A DNA stretch of 64,000 nt from Elmis aenea (GCA_947652605.1 OX393583.1:6613222-6677221); one strand, 5' to 3'. Positions 1 through 42,827 are shown, counted from the first letter of the stretch. Numbers and translations: made by a program. The notes: generated from the sequence alone by a model not told the origin.

Positions 1-1030
1 AAAGAAGACAACAGGAACCCAAAATCTTGGGACAAGCGCGCTTAGGTAGTTACGAACCAACCTCCAAGAAATGTACAGGGTCCAACCACCTTATAAAGCC
101 GATCACGAGCCATAATTAAAAACAATAAACATAAGAGTAAAAAGTACCCATACCCAACTGTTGTTAATTCAAATTAAAAGTTTTTCAGACAGATGCTAAT
201 ATAATAAAATCCAATTTAAGCAAGTCCTGATTATGAAAAATAGTTTTGGTCAAACAATTAAGGTCTCAAAAAAGTTTTCAAAACAATGTAGTTGGATTAT
301 AAATAAAAATGGAATTGAAATATGATTGTTATAAAGGGATATCAATAACTTTTATTAAAAAACACTCATGTTATTTATTAAGGATCTCTTGTAAAAATGC
401 TAGGCAAGTTTAAAGTTTTCGTATCTTCCTTTAGAAATTCGTCTGGTTTATCTGTAAGTGACCCTTCAGAGCAAAAATTAATAATTTTATTACCTTACTT
501 GTAGTAATACATTAAAATCTGGAATGATTCAAATCGAATTCAAACATTATGATAAATATTTTACGAAAATCGTATAAATATTGTCTATTTTGTCTTAAGC
601 AAGTCAAAGTTTGTTTTCAGTAGTGTTTTAAAAATCCTGTTTTTTTATCGCACCCAATTAAACATAAAACAAAACTAGATCAAAGTATAAACCGACAAAA
701 TCTTGCACGCTTACCTGATATTATCGGAGAAACTCTTGGACCGAAAGAAACACTGTTGGTAACAGCAGCCAAATCCAGTATGTCTAATCAATTTATTTTA
801 TGTAGAAGTCTGCAACACGAATTCGAAAAAAAAAATCAAAACGAACCCTTTTATACTGATAATAATATACCGATCCATAAAATTTGAATACAATGGCAAA
901 TTTTCAATGCAATTTTTTTAAATTCATAATTGAAATTTATATATCATTATCATTATAATTATATCATTATATTCGATTTTTTAAATAGAGGGCATCATTG
1001 AATAACAGTTAAATAATTATCTCGGATTTA
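1..1030. repeat. Flank repeat, copy A, first part
   Basis: This stretch is nearly identical, in the same orientation, to 42828-43935. The match begins at base 1, so the repeat probably continues off the left edge. The right copy carries about 85 extra bases near 42907-42990. No coding potential is seen on either strand. Confidence 0.85.
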
Positions 1031-1194
1031 CCCAACATAACTATTTCCAAAAACGATCAACATTATTTAACAAAAACAATTTTAAAAAATGTCTGCATGA
1101 TTTCCCGAATGTACTTAATCTATGTCAAGGTTGTTTTACTACAATTTTAATTTAAAAATATTGGGGGAGGGGGAAATTGAAAAAAGGGGAAGAA

Positions 1195-1620
1195 CAAGAT
1201 AATATAGATATAGAACGAGTTTCAAATATCTGGGGTCTGTCATTTATAACAGTGAAGGATAAGAAGAAGAAATAAGCAAAGGATAATTTAAAAATCCACG
1301 AGGTGCCCTCATGAGAATTCCGACATCGAAAACTATCACAAAATGCAAAATTATTGAGAATATATAATGTGAGGACAACGGTTAATTTCGCATGTGAAAG
1401 CATTATGACAATGAATTTATAAACATTATGGAGGAAATGTTAAGAAGGATATTTGAAGGAAAAGAGATTGATGCAGTATGGGAAATAAGGAGCAATCAAG
1501 AGCTGTTTGATCTAGGTATATCAAGAACCCAAAAGATCGGTCGAAAGAGATGTTTTTAGAATAAGTGGAACGATTTAAACAGGAGAACAATATAAACAGA
1601 GGTAGAGAAGCATAGACAGC
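1195..1620 (+). pseudogene. Degraded RTE-type reverse transcriptase C-terminus
   Basis: Short plus-strand readings in shifting frames resemble the C-terminal part of endonuclease-reverse transcriptases of RTE-like non-LTR elements: a FKYLGSVI-type block near 1210-1240 and a VWEIRSNQELFDL-type block near 1475-1515. Frames are broken by stops and indels, so it is dead. It lies in sequence that interrupts flank copy A relative to copy B. Assignment rests on motif recognition only. Confidence 0.5.
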
Positions 1621-1684
1621 AAGAAGGTGAACACAAGTTAAAGACGACATGAAGGAACTAACAATTAGAGAGTGAAATAGTATA

Positions 1685-1789
1685 TTACATACCGAGCGGG
1701 AAAGTGGATCATTACAGCCGAGTGCTAGGCGCGTAGCGCCGAGGGCATCTATAGCACGAGGCTGCAACGATCCTTCCCGTGAGGTATGT
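1685..1789. repeat. Short GC-rich hairpin element
   Basis: The ends are inverted repeats (TACATACCGAGCGGGAAAG-like against CCTTCCCGTGAGGTATGTA-like) around a GC-rich centre. It looks like a small MITE. The 3' end of the jockey-like element abuts it at about 1786. Confidence 0.5.
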
Positions 1790-2103
1790 AGTAGTAGTAG
1801 TCTTTATTTGTTCTGAAAAATCCAAAAAGGCGTAGAACATGTCACAGTAATGACATAAAAATACACATATATACGAATATATACAACACAAAATTATAAT
1901 TACTTAAAGGAGTTTTTAAAGTAATCGTCATTAAGGTATTCACTAACTCCATAGCAAGCTTTAGAAATCAGGACATTTCTTAATCTTTTCTTAAAGTCGG
2001 GAGTGCGTAGATTTTTTATACTCTCAGGTGATGTATTAAATTTGTTATATATTGCAATAATTATAGAGGCAACATTTTTTTGAAGATAAGTATATTTGAA
2101 GCA

Positions 2104-4301
2104 CCCAGCCCAAAGCTTTCAGACCAATAAGTCTGACATCCTTCCTCCTAAAACTATTGGAGAGACTTATAGAAAGGCACATAAGGGACGAGGTTCTTGG
2201 GGGTTCACCCCTTAATCGACACCAATATGCCTATCAGTCAGGAAAATCTTGCGAGCTGACCATACATGAAATAGCTAGCAAGATCGAGAGTGGTCTAAAG
2301 AACAAAGAGATCACACTTGGAGTTTTTCTAGATATCGAGGGGGCGTTTGATAATGCCTCCCCGAGATCAATACGAAATGCAGTGGAAAGCAGATGAATAC
2401 ATTCTACAATTTGTAAATGGATTTCCGAAATGCTTAAACACAGAAATATTTATGCCTCTGCATTTGGACAGACTGCAGGAGTTAGGGCTGTCCGAGGGTG
2501 CCCACAGGGGGGGGTTCTATCTCCCCTTTTGTGGTGCTTAGTGGCAGACGAGCTCCTGTGGAGACTGGAAAAAGCAGGGCACTTTGCGGTTGGCTATGCC
2601 GATGACATAGCCATACTAACAACAGGCAAGTTCGGAGGCGTAGTATCAGACATGATGCAAGGCGCCTTACGAATTGTCGAAAGGTGGTGCACAGGTGAGG
2701 GTCTAACGGTAAATCCGTCTAAAACCTCACTAGTACACTTTACTAGAAAAACAAAACCGTGTGGGACTAAAACAGTATACCTGTTTGAAGAACCACTGGA
2801 AACAGTAGGAGAGGTTAAATATTTAGGAGTGATTCTAGATAGCAAACTTAACTTCAAACTACACGTAGAAAAAACTACCAAAAAAGCCACTGTAGCTCTA
2901 TGGACCTGCAGAAGGATGCTTGGGAAAAACTGGGGTTTAACACCTAGGATGATATATTGGATATACACCAAGATGGTCATACCCATCGTAACTTATGCAA
3001 GTCTGATCTGGTGGACTAGAACACAGTTAAAGGACTGCAGAAATAAATTAGACAAGCTACAGCGACTGGCTTGCCTAAGTATTACCGGGGCGATGACAAC
3101 AACGCCTACGGCGGCAATGGAAGTGTTGCTGAACTTACCTCCTCTTTACCTTGTGGTCAAATCACAAGAACTAAGAGGGGGGTACCGACTAAAAATCACC
3201 TCCAAAGAGGGGAGACGTAGAGAAGGGCACTTAGCTATTCTCAACGAGATCGACACGCATCCGACATTAAATATGATCTCGGATAGAATAAACAGGACGC
3301 TAGCCATTGAGAAAACCTTTGGAATCACAATTCCAACACGGGACCAATGGGAGCGCCATGAAATAGAGCTTAATGGCCTGGTCTGGTATACAGACGGGTC
3401 AAAAACGCAAAATGGAACAGGCTGCAGAATATGGGGAGCAGCACAACTGAGACAAGGCAAATCTGTAAGCCTTGGACAGTGTGCAACCATATTTCAAGCT
3501 GAGGTGTATGCTGTGCACTTATGTGCAGAAACATTATTAGAAAGAGATTTTGATAACAAAAGAATCTTCATAATGTCCGACAGCCAAGCAGCGTTAAAAG
3601 CTCTTGGTTCGTCAGAAGTAAACTCAGGACTTGTTCTGAACTGCATACAAGCACTCAACATGCTAGGAAGCAGGAATAATGTTAAACTGGTATGGTGCCC
3701 AGGGCACACTAATATACCAGGGAACGAGAAGGCGGATCGCCTAGCCAAAATTGGCAGCGAGACACCTTTCTTCGGACCAGAACCCGCAGTTGGTACATCC
3801 TATGGAACAGCCAAGCGGTGTCTTAATGACATACTAACACAAGAGCACAATGCTCATTGGAAAAAAGTTGCAGGACAAGCCCATTCCAAGGCTATCCTGT
3901 CAATGGTCTCCAAAGAGAAGACAGAAGAAATGCTCAGGATGAGCAGAGCAGACATCAGAGCAGCCACAGGGCTTGTCACAGGGCACTGTGGGTTAAACAA
4001 ACACTTCTACATAATAGGGCTCTCTGAGACCGATATATGTAGAGGATGTGGTGAAGAAGAAGAAACTCCTCTGCACGTAATATGCCAGTGTGAAGGATTC
4101 ACACCCTATCGGCGCAGACTTCTAGGGATGGAAAAAGCCAACCAAGAAGAGCTAAGAAAAACACCCTTAAAGAAAATCCTGGAGTTTTTCAAAAACACAG
4201 GACTTCTTTAAGTGGCTATCACCAGAGGGTACAATAGACCAACAGGTCGCAGTACAGGAACCCGAAAGGGGACCACCTCCGCGGAAATAACTAATAAATA
4301 A
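2104..4301 (+). mobile_element. RNase H-bearing non-LTR retrotransposon, nested insertion
   Basis: This plus-strand element begins inside the RT domain (5'-truncated) and ends in a short TAATAAATAA-type tail before 4302. It is bounded by the 12-bp duplication described for the host element. The RT plus RNase H order fits the I/R1/LOA groups of non-LTR elements, while the surrounding element is jockey/CR1-like without visible RNase H. It is the younger of the two, since it interrupts the other. Confidence 0.85.
2112..4211 (+). pseudogene. RT-RNase H polyprotein (ORF2), nearly intact 3' part
   Basis: One frame reads from 2112 to the stop at 4209-4211 with a single premature TGA at 2394-2396. 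In order it shows RT blocks (KAFRPISLTSF near 2112, GVFLDIEGAFD near 2320, GCPQGGVLSPL near 2500, GYADDIA near 2590), then an RNase H domain (WYTDGSK near 3380, AEVYAV near 3500, MSDSQAAL near 3575, CPGHTNIPGNEKAD near 3700), and a Cys-rich C-terminus (ICRGCGEEEETPLHVICQC, 4036-4092). The RT catalytic YADD and the RNase H acidic residues are present. The endonuclease and the start of RT are missing, so it cannot act alone. Confidence 0.85.
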
Positions 4302-4464
4302 ATATTTGAAGCAATCGGGCTTAAGATTTTTTTTATGTCGTGTATTGGCTGCATGGTTTCTTATATTCACTTCAAACAGATCAAAATTATTTCTTACGAA
4401 AAGGATGGCTTCGAGAATGAATAGGCCGTAAAAAGTTAATATTTCTTTGTCACGAAAAGTGTCT

Positions 4465-5637
4465 TTACAATGATCTCGGTAGTTTAGACCAAAAATAGTT
4501 CTTATACATCGCTTTTGTATAATAAAGAGGCGTGCAGTCACTAGCGTTACCCCAAAAAATTATAGCATAGCGTAACCTAGATTCAACATACGCATGATAT
4601 GCAGTTTTGGCCGCGTTTGTGCTGACTAATTTTTTTAGGTTTTTTAGTGCGAAAGGATACCGTGACAGGCTTTGTGACAGGCGTTCGATGTGGTATGACC
4701 AGTCCAGTCTAGAGTCAATACCTAAACCAAGAAATGATATTTTATTAACAACATTTATAGTTGTGGAATTGTTTTTAAGTTTTAGGTCGGAGGTTAATTT
4801 ACTTTGTGAAAATTTTATTACTTGAGTTTTATTGACATTTAAGGTTAGATTGTTTAATGTGAACCAAAGTTGGAGTTGGCCTAAGCAGTCAAAGAGTTTT
4901 TGTTTAGAATTTTTTGAATCCGAGTCACTAATAATAGCAGATGTGTCATCGGCAAATTGTATAAGGGAAGTTTTGGCAAAAACTGGAAGATCATTTGTGT
5001 ACAGTATGTATAACAGGGGGCCTAAGATTGATCCTTGCGGGACTCCTTTTTTGATTGTTTTTTTGTTAGATTTTAGAATTTTACCTGACGAGTCTTTTCC
5101 GGCAACATATTGGTTTCTTTCCAAAAGATAAGATTTTATAAGGTTATGGGCGGTCCCTCGTATACCATAGTGTTCTAATTTTGTTAGCAGTATCTCGTGG
5201 TCAACACTATCGAAAGCTTTTGAGAGATCAACACACATGACCATGGTGTGTTTGTCTTTATTGAGGGATTGAAGTACATTTCGGATTGCCATATAAATAG
5301 CGCGGGTAGTTGTTTTGCCTTTTCTGAATCCATTTTGATAGTTGTTTATTAAGCCAAAGTGTTCTACGTAATTTTCAATTCGGTTGTAGATTATTTTTTC
5401 AAATATCTTAATGTTTGTGAGGATGGCTATGGGTCTATAGTTTCCTATGTCACTTAAATCCCCTTTTTTGTGAATTGGTTTGATTTTTGCACATTTAAGT
5501 TTGTTAGGAAATATGCCATTTTTTAATGAGAGATTTATGTGACTTAGAGGTCCAGATATTAAGTCGGCAGTATATTTTAAGAGGTTTGTTGGGATTTCAT
5601 CTTCTCCTGTTGATTTTGTGTATACTATTTTACTCAA
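4465..5637 (-). pseudogene. Jockey/CR1-like reverse transcriptase fragment
   Basis: A 390-residue open frame shows RT motifs in order: KIKPIHKKGD and NYRPIAIL, CVDLSKAFD (about residues 135-143), VPQGSILGPLL (about 199-209) and QFADDT (about 227-232). Near 4500-4540 the frame shifts; the C-terminal part continues in another frame, is cut by the nested element at 4301, and ends beyond it near 1910. The endonuclease and N-terminus are absent. It is unrelated in strand and type to the RNase H element inserted in it. Confidence 0.85.
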
Positions 5638-5723
5638 AATCGGTTAGTAACTCTAGATAAGTCAAATAAGATTAATTTTTATCATAATTTGATAAATTAT
5701 TTCAACAAAAAGATCTGCGAGAC

Positions 5724-5783
5724 CGTTGCTAGGGAATATAACAAGTTTGTTGTCGTTGCTAGGAAATATAACAAGTTTGTTGA
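5724..5783. repeat. Two tandem 30-bp repeats
   Basis: The unit CGTTGCTAGGGAATATAACA (and ten more bases) occurs twice back to back with one or two differences. It lies just upstream of the broken reading frame at 5862. Confidence 0.75.
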
Positions 5784-5861
5784 TTCTGACAGATAGATAC
5801 TTATTTTGTTAGATTATACGGCATTTTTAATTATCGTCTTTGTATTTTTACAAAAATATTA

Positions 5862-6090
5862 TGTCCGATAATGAATTTGAATGTACTCCACCAGAACTGC
5901 GAGAAGCTGCAGAAAAGCTACTGAAGGCATGATTCCAGAAAAAAGCAGGGCGAGATACGAAAACACTTACGATGTATATAGTAAGTGGTGCATGACTAAA
6001 GGTGTGCAGCATACCTCTGAAACGGTACTCTTTACGTATTTTTCTAAATTAGCTAAACAAAATAAAGCCTCCATATATACGAGCTGTTTG
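5862..6090 (+). pseudogene. Broken fragment of a mobile-element-like protein (Crypton/tyrosine-recombinase-like N-terminus?)
   Basis: From the ATG at 5862 a frame reads MSDNEFECTPPELREAAEK and then hits a stop. A frame shifted by one base continues with KATEGMIPEKSRARYENTY and KWCMTKGVQHTSETVLFTYF to about 6085. Proteins with this start occur in many insect genomes as repeated copies and look like the N-terminal domain of tyrosine-recombinase (Crypton-like) elements. I base this on recall of the pattern, and no catalytic part is present. Only about 70 residues survive, with a frameshift. Confidence 0.4.
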
Positions 6091-6285
6091 TTCTTTATTT
6101 ATTTTAAAAAACATGTTTTAATGCAATTTTATTTACAAAAATGACAGTGACATTTGCTGGTAAGGAAATTCCCGGCTAGTTTATCTGTCACTTTCCCAGC
6201 TAGCCGGGAATGGGTCGTTTCCCGACTGTTTTAAAGGGTACAAATGCACACATTACTTACCGATTGTGAGTAAACATTTTGAAGA

Positions 6286-8935
6286 CAGGAAGAAATGAAG
6301 AGAAATAGTCCCTGTACAGGGTGACAATAATCTGCATGTTGTGTTGTATGGGTAACTTTGTTATTATAAGAGTTACAAAGTCGGTTAACTTGGCAAAGTG
6401 GGGCAGAATTTCAAGACGAATTTAATGCCATTTTGAGATTGACCTACACCTTCAACTTTTTTAAATATTTTGAAAAAACTAAAAAGGCGTTTTATCAATG
6501 GTACGTTAAAATCAAAATTTGAAATGATTCCTGTAGATATTTTTACGTAGACTTCAAGACATGTATTAAGATTTAATAGTAATAGTAAGTGAAAAGCTAT
6601 AAGTTACTATGAAATGTAAAAACTATCTTAAACTATTTATGTTATCAATTTTTTAAGTGTTTAATTAAGTAAAGCTAGTTTATGTATGTAATGCTTTGTT
6701 AATTTTTTACAATGGCCACTTTGATTATACTTAACAAAAACAATAATATTGCAATAACTTATTTATTTTTAAAATAGTTTTAAATGAAACTAGAAAAAAA
6801 ATCTCTTTTTAATGAACCCATAGCCAACTATGGTTGCCATTTAAAAAAGACCAAGTTTGGTTTATATTTCAAAAATCAAGTGAGCCATGATTTTTAAGGT
6901 TTTTTTCTAATTCTAAGTCAAAATATCTACAGGAATCATTTCACATTTTGATTTTAACATGGGCTTAAAAAAGCTTTTAATGAGTATAATTAAATTATGT
7001 TTCCTTTAAATTATAATGTGGGAACATAAGAAGTTCTCCATTCTTAAGGCATTACCTATTTCTACAACTACTAAATCTGCTGTTTTCTTAAACATGTTTG
7101 ACATCAAAACATCTAAATTTTTTTTGCATATTTTTAACTGACATAAAAGTGTAAATTTTTAATTAAATCGATTCGACGACTCTTGGCAACAGAAAAATTC
7201 CAAACGCTGAACTTTATTTTATTCCTTAATGTATGACTGGACTACCGATAGTGAGAAAAGTTGTTTGGGAAGCTTAAAAAAATAAAACGGCAATTTTAAG
7301 TTAAATTTGTGTTGTGATAACTCTAAACAAACGCTTACAACACAACGTTTCAATAAATAAATAATGTGTATTGCATAATGCTTATACAGTACTTGAACTT
7401 GTAAATCAATCAATTGCATTTCAAAATAGATAGAAATAACTTCCAAACTTCATAGGTCTGTTGGTTGATATGCGTTCCATTACAATAACTGAACTTTTTG
7501 GGTCAAATCCTGACGTCAGCTTATTGTATTTTGCACTGCTCAACAATAAAATTTATGCAAAATGTAGGCAGGATACTTGCTACGTCTAGTTTATCGGTGT
7601 AACTTGTTTATTTAAATTGTGGTTAAAAATATTAATGTATTCTAAAATAGTTCCGAAATGCGAATTTTTTAAACTGCTTAGCTTATTACTATTATTTGGC
7701 TCGATCAAAACGTTTTAGTTGTTTCGATAAAACTACATCCAATGATTAATTAAACTAGCCTATTGTATTTTGGGTCTGTACGACCCAATAAGCATTTAAG
7801 TATAATATTTTATATCAGTTATAACATTATATAACATAAGAATTCATTTTGTTAATGTTATTTATAACGTTACGTAACGAAAACAAATAATATATGTATA
7901 ACGTTATACAATAACGTAACGATTTAAAACGTTATTCCATCCCTGATTATTATTATTATTATTATAATAAGGGACAATCACTATTTGCAGTAGATAATGT
8001 TTAAATAATTAAAAAGCATTTTCAAAAAAAAAATTGTTCAAACACATTAATACTCGTACTTTTTTGTCACAGTAATAAAGAAGACATTAAAAATGAATGT
8101 AATTTAAAATTATTTATTTATTTCCATAATAAATAATGCATTTAAACCGTAATTGATTTGTTTACCAGCCATTCCTAGAATTGTTTTGCATATTTTCGAC
8201 ATACATATCCTTGCAAATTTCTATTAAATTCTATGTCTATTAAGAATTATGGAAAACTTTTAGGGTCGTGTTAAAAAATTAATGCGGTACTCATTTTAAT
8301 ACAAACATTCAGGTAAAACTTTGTTAGATTTTACCATTGTTTGTAAACTTCAACGTTAAATTATTAAAATTATTCGTATGTATACTGTATAGTTACAATA
8401 AACGACTGCATTATGCGAATTTAATGTAGCATGCTTAAAATACTAGGTAATATTTTTAAATCAGTGACTAGCGATTTTTTCCTTTTTTCATTAACATGAA
8501 GACAAATTCCAATACGCAAATGTGCAACATGTCCCAAAGTATACGAGGATCAGACTAAAATTATTAAGATTAAAAAGCCCAGTTGATATTTTCTAGGATT
8601 TTATATTATAAATATGCTTAAAGTACAATGTGGTATGGGTAACTTTATTATTATAAGAGTAACATAGACGGTTAAATTAGCAAAGTTGGGCAGAATTACA
8701 TAACGAATTTAATGCAATTTTGACATTTGATTTACAGGGCTGCGGAGTCGGTAAAAAAAAAAGCCGACTCCGACTCCGACTCCGACTCCTGATAATTTTT
8801 GTAGTTCGACTCCGACTCCGGCAAAATTAAATACCAAGACATTTGATGGTGTGTAATATAAGAAAAAATATATACAGTGTGACTGAAATTCGAGTTTAAG
8901 CATGGGGATCTCGCTTATTATAATCGCTAGAGTAT
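6286..8935. repeat. Flank repeat, copy A, second part
   Basis: Matches 44239-50605 in order and orientation once the insertions of the right copy are removed, and its 3' half (about 7945-8730) matches 58491-59275. It contains an internal inverted repeat (about 6497-6560 against 6900-6965), so part of the family is a foldback element. ATT and GACTCC microsatellites lie within it. I see no gene. It preserves the empty sites for two insertions found in copy B (8654-8656 and 8908-8915). Confidence 0.8.
8735..8822. repeat. GACTCC hexanucleotide repeat within an element terminus
   Basis: CAGGGCTGCGGAGTCGG is followed by a run of CCGACT units. The same terminus recurs at 50446-50510 and, inverted, near 55335-55430 (ending CTCCACAGCCCT). 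A CAGGGCTG start is typical of hAT-like non-autonomous elements; that assignment is inference. Confidence 0.6.
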
Positions 8936-9060
8936 AGGTTTAAATTTGGCAAAGTGCTAAATTTGGTGCTTATTAATAATCCAAATAGAAACAGTATCCG
9001 AGAAAATTAGGAAAAACCGGAAAATACGATTTTTGAAAACCGTCTATAACTATTTTGGAA

Positions 9061-9652
9061 TATGTAATATTTCAAATGTGTAAAAACATTGCTGAAGCAA
9101 CTTTATACGTCGACTCGGATGGTGGTCATAAATTTTTCTTAGATCGATGCGTTTTTGTTTTATGATAACCAACTTTATTTTTTCTTATGGGCGCAATTTT
9201 TGCTATTTACATAATCAAATACCATTTATTTTTCTGTATCTATTTATGTATCACACATGGTATTTTACTTCTTTATTAATCACCAAATAAAAAAAAGATT
9301 TTTTACAATAACCACTATAAATCAAACTTTCAGTTTGTTGATCGGTTATCATGGAAACAACATAAATTACAATGACCGGCCAACCTGATTTATAATGGTT
9401 ATTGTTTAAAACGTATTTTTTCAAATTTGACAATGAGAGAAGAAGTAAAATACCATGTGTGATACATCAATGGATTCAGAAAAATAAATGCTATTTGATT
9501 ATGTAAATAGCAAAAATTGCGCCCATAAGAAAAAATAAAGTTGGTTGTCATAAAACAAAAACGCATCGATCTAAGAAAAATTAGTGACCACCATCCGATT
9601 CGACTTATAAAGTTGCTTCAGCAATGTTTTTACCCATTTGAAATATTACATA
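9061..9652. mobile_element. Long foldback MITE (592 bp)
   Basis: The first about 210 bases (TATGTAATATTTCAAATGTG onward) are repeated as reverse complement at the other end. The centre is also palindromic (CAATAACCACTATAAATCAA near 9306 against TGATTTATAATGGTTATTG near 9389), so nearly the whole element can fold into one hairpin. No transposase is present. A related terminus lies inverted at 55018-55080. Confidence 0.8.
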
Positions 9653-10108
9653 ACAGTATTTTGTTACCACTATAAATGCTGTGGAATAAAGTCTGGTGGC
9701 ACGAAATTCCGGTTTAAGTCAACAGAAACGTCAAACATTGTCTCTTTAATAACGACAACGAGTTGCTTAGCTACCAAGACTTAACCAAGAGTAAACTTTC
9801 GAATTCGATGGATTTTTGTGCAACCGGGCTTTAATTTGTTATCACGTTTTTAATTTATTTTTTATGAGATTGATTTACAAAATATAACCAATCAGTACAC
9901 GACTACAACCTTTTTAAGCATCAAAAAGATGATGAATAGGAAAAGGTCAATTTTATAATAATAATAAATTATGCTTTTTCTACTCTTTAAACCCTGTTGA
10001 TGAAAAATGGGCATAATCGGAATTGGAGATAAAAGCATGGTGAGCAACATTTTTGGGCGTTTGTTTATTGGAACACCAAAATGTAATAATTTACGTGAAA
10101 AAATAACA
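9653..10108. other. Non-coding interval downstream of FASN
   Basis: AT-rich sequence with no convincing ORF, RNA gene or mobile element between the foldback MITE and the FASN 3' end. Confidence 0.5.
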
Positions 10109-10114
10109 TTTATT
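10109..10114 (-). other. Candidate FASN polyadenylation signal (AATAAA)
   Basis: An AATAAA hexamer on the minus strand lies about 80 bases beyond the TGA of the fatty acid synthase. It is the first canonical signal after the stop. AT richness makes chance hits common. Confidence 0.45.
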
Positions 10115-10191
10115 TGTTAGCACTATTTTTTTGTTATTTTAAATATTTTCCCAAAATCCATTAACGTTTTCTTAATATTGTTTTGTACATT

Positions 10192-41368
<31,177 letters not shown>

Positions 41369-41375
41369 GATTTTT

Positions 41376-41384
41376 CTAAAACAA
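41376..41384 (-). other. Probable 3' splice site of a 5' UTR intron
   Basis: Minus strand TTGTTTTAG followed by AAAAATC and the FASN ATG. A pyrimidine-rich acceptor directly before the start codon suggests that the promoter and first exon lie to the right, beyond the MITE at 41399-42344. I cannot identify that exon. Confidence 0.5.
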
Positions 41385-41398
41385 ATATAATTTTTTAC

Positions 41399-42344
41399 AT
41401 AGAGTAAAGTGCCCTAATATGGAATACTATTTTGTATTCGGCAATAATATTCACATTTATTCAATAAAATTTTGCAAAACAAATTATAAGGAATGTGTAA
41501 TGAATACGCAACACACTACTCGAATTCTGGTACGATATTACGGTAGATATTTCTTATATAGCTATTTTTTTTTAAAATACTACTATTTACTACTATTCCA
41601 TCTTAAGCTCCCGGGGAACCTAATATGGAATACTAGGGGTTCTTAATATGGAATATAGAATTATATAGGAAATATACATTAAAATAAACAACTGCTCATA
41701 GATTAATCTTTTATTTCTTTCTGATTTGCATTATTACTTAAACCAAACCAAAACTCTGTTATTTATGTAAATTAAATTATAATTCAAGTGTCATTCGAAC
41801 TAAATGTTGGTAATTTATTTATTTTTTACAGGTAGGACAATAGAATTGTTTTTTTGGGTATTTTGCACATTTTTCGTGTGCCCATTTCTGACACTTTTGA
41901 CACTGAACCCATGTTGCTGTACTTAGTGACCATAATCATATTCATTAAAAGGCACCTCTATGTATTCCATATTAGGCATCAATGTGACATTTCAAAAATC
42001 GGTATATGTAAAACATGAAATGGCCCCAATCAAAATTTTGGTCTATTTAATTGAAATGTAAAGGCTCATGCTAAATAAACATGCAATAAAATATTTTATA
42101 TCGTTTACCCTAGCATATAATATTTTGCACTGAGAGATTTAGCCTAAAAACTCAGTAGCACGTCAAAAATATATTAGAATCTGTTATGTAATCTAGTGAA
42201 TATTTTACTATTTTACATTTGGGAATGTGTGATCGATGTACAAATAGGTACATATACTTTTCAACAGATATCGCTTATTCACTGCCATAAAACTGATGTA
42301 TTCCATAATAGGTAACTGTACCATATTAGGGCACTTTACTCTAT
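41399..42344. mobile_element. pogo-like non-autonomous element next to the FASN start (946 bp)
   Basis: Terminal inverted repeats ATAGAGTAAAGTGCCCTAAT at the left and complement at the right. TAATATGGAATA motifs recur inside. On the minus strand 41932-41830 encodes TWVQCQKCQKWAHEKCAKYP then KKQFYCPTCKK and a stop: a Cys4-His-Cys3-like zinc finger as found at the C-terminus of pogo/Tigger-type insect transposases. A second copy is at 48343-49206. Confidence 0.75.
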
Positions 42345-42827
42345 ATAAATTATAAAATGCAATCTTAGATGTTGCTTATTAATAAATAATCACAACTGCT
42401 TATAGTCGCGAAAAATAATTATTTACTTGATATAGATGTAGTATAAAGTAATGTGAAAAAACCTTTTTTCGCAAAAAAAAGTTAATTAAAGTACGTACTG
42501 ACACTATTGCATTACATCAATTATTTTTATTTTACTTCTGTGTTACTCGTATTTCATTTACTTTTAAATCAATAACATGGGACAAATACTGACGCATCAG
42601 TTACTAAAACATGTAACACTTCAAAACTGTCAAGTTATAAGGATTTTTGCTTTGTTTAAACAAATTAACGTAATATTACGGTCATAACTTGGAGTACAAG
42701 TCAGTTTTTGTGGGTTCTGTCTATTAACAAACCATTAGTTGATATATTTTGTGCATTTTATCTATGCCGCCCTACTCGCACAATATGTGGTTGTAGAAAG
42801 GAATGACAGGGATACAACTACAATAAA
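42345..42827. other. AT-rich interval, possible FASN upstream region
   Basis: No ORF, RNA gene or recognised element. It lies between the pogo-like element and the duplicated flank and could hold the FASN first exon or promoter; I see no decisive motif. Confidence 0.4.

Larger units (their letters stand above)
1786..5640 (-). mobile_element. Jockey/CR1-like non-LTR retrotransposon, 5'-truncated, split by a nested element
   Basis: The minus-strand element runs from about 5640 down to a CTA-repeat tail at about 1786-1800, just after an AATAAA-type signal. It is split: sequence 5640-4302 continues at 2103-1786, and the interval 2104-4301 is another retrotransposon on the opposite strand. The 12-mer atatttgaagca occurs on both sides (2092-2103 and 4302-4313), as expected for a target-site duplication. 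Beyond the insertion the ORF continues in frame to a stop near 1910. The 5' end is truncated within the RT region. Confidence 0.8.

Noticed and set aside
8709..8903. Small minus-strand ORF rich in Val-Gly
   Set aside because: It is a reading of the GACTCC microsatellite and differs between copies A and B.
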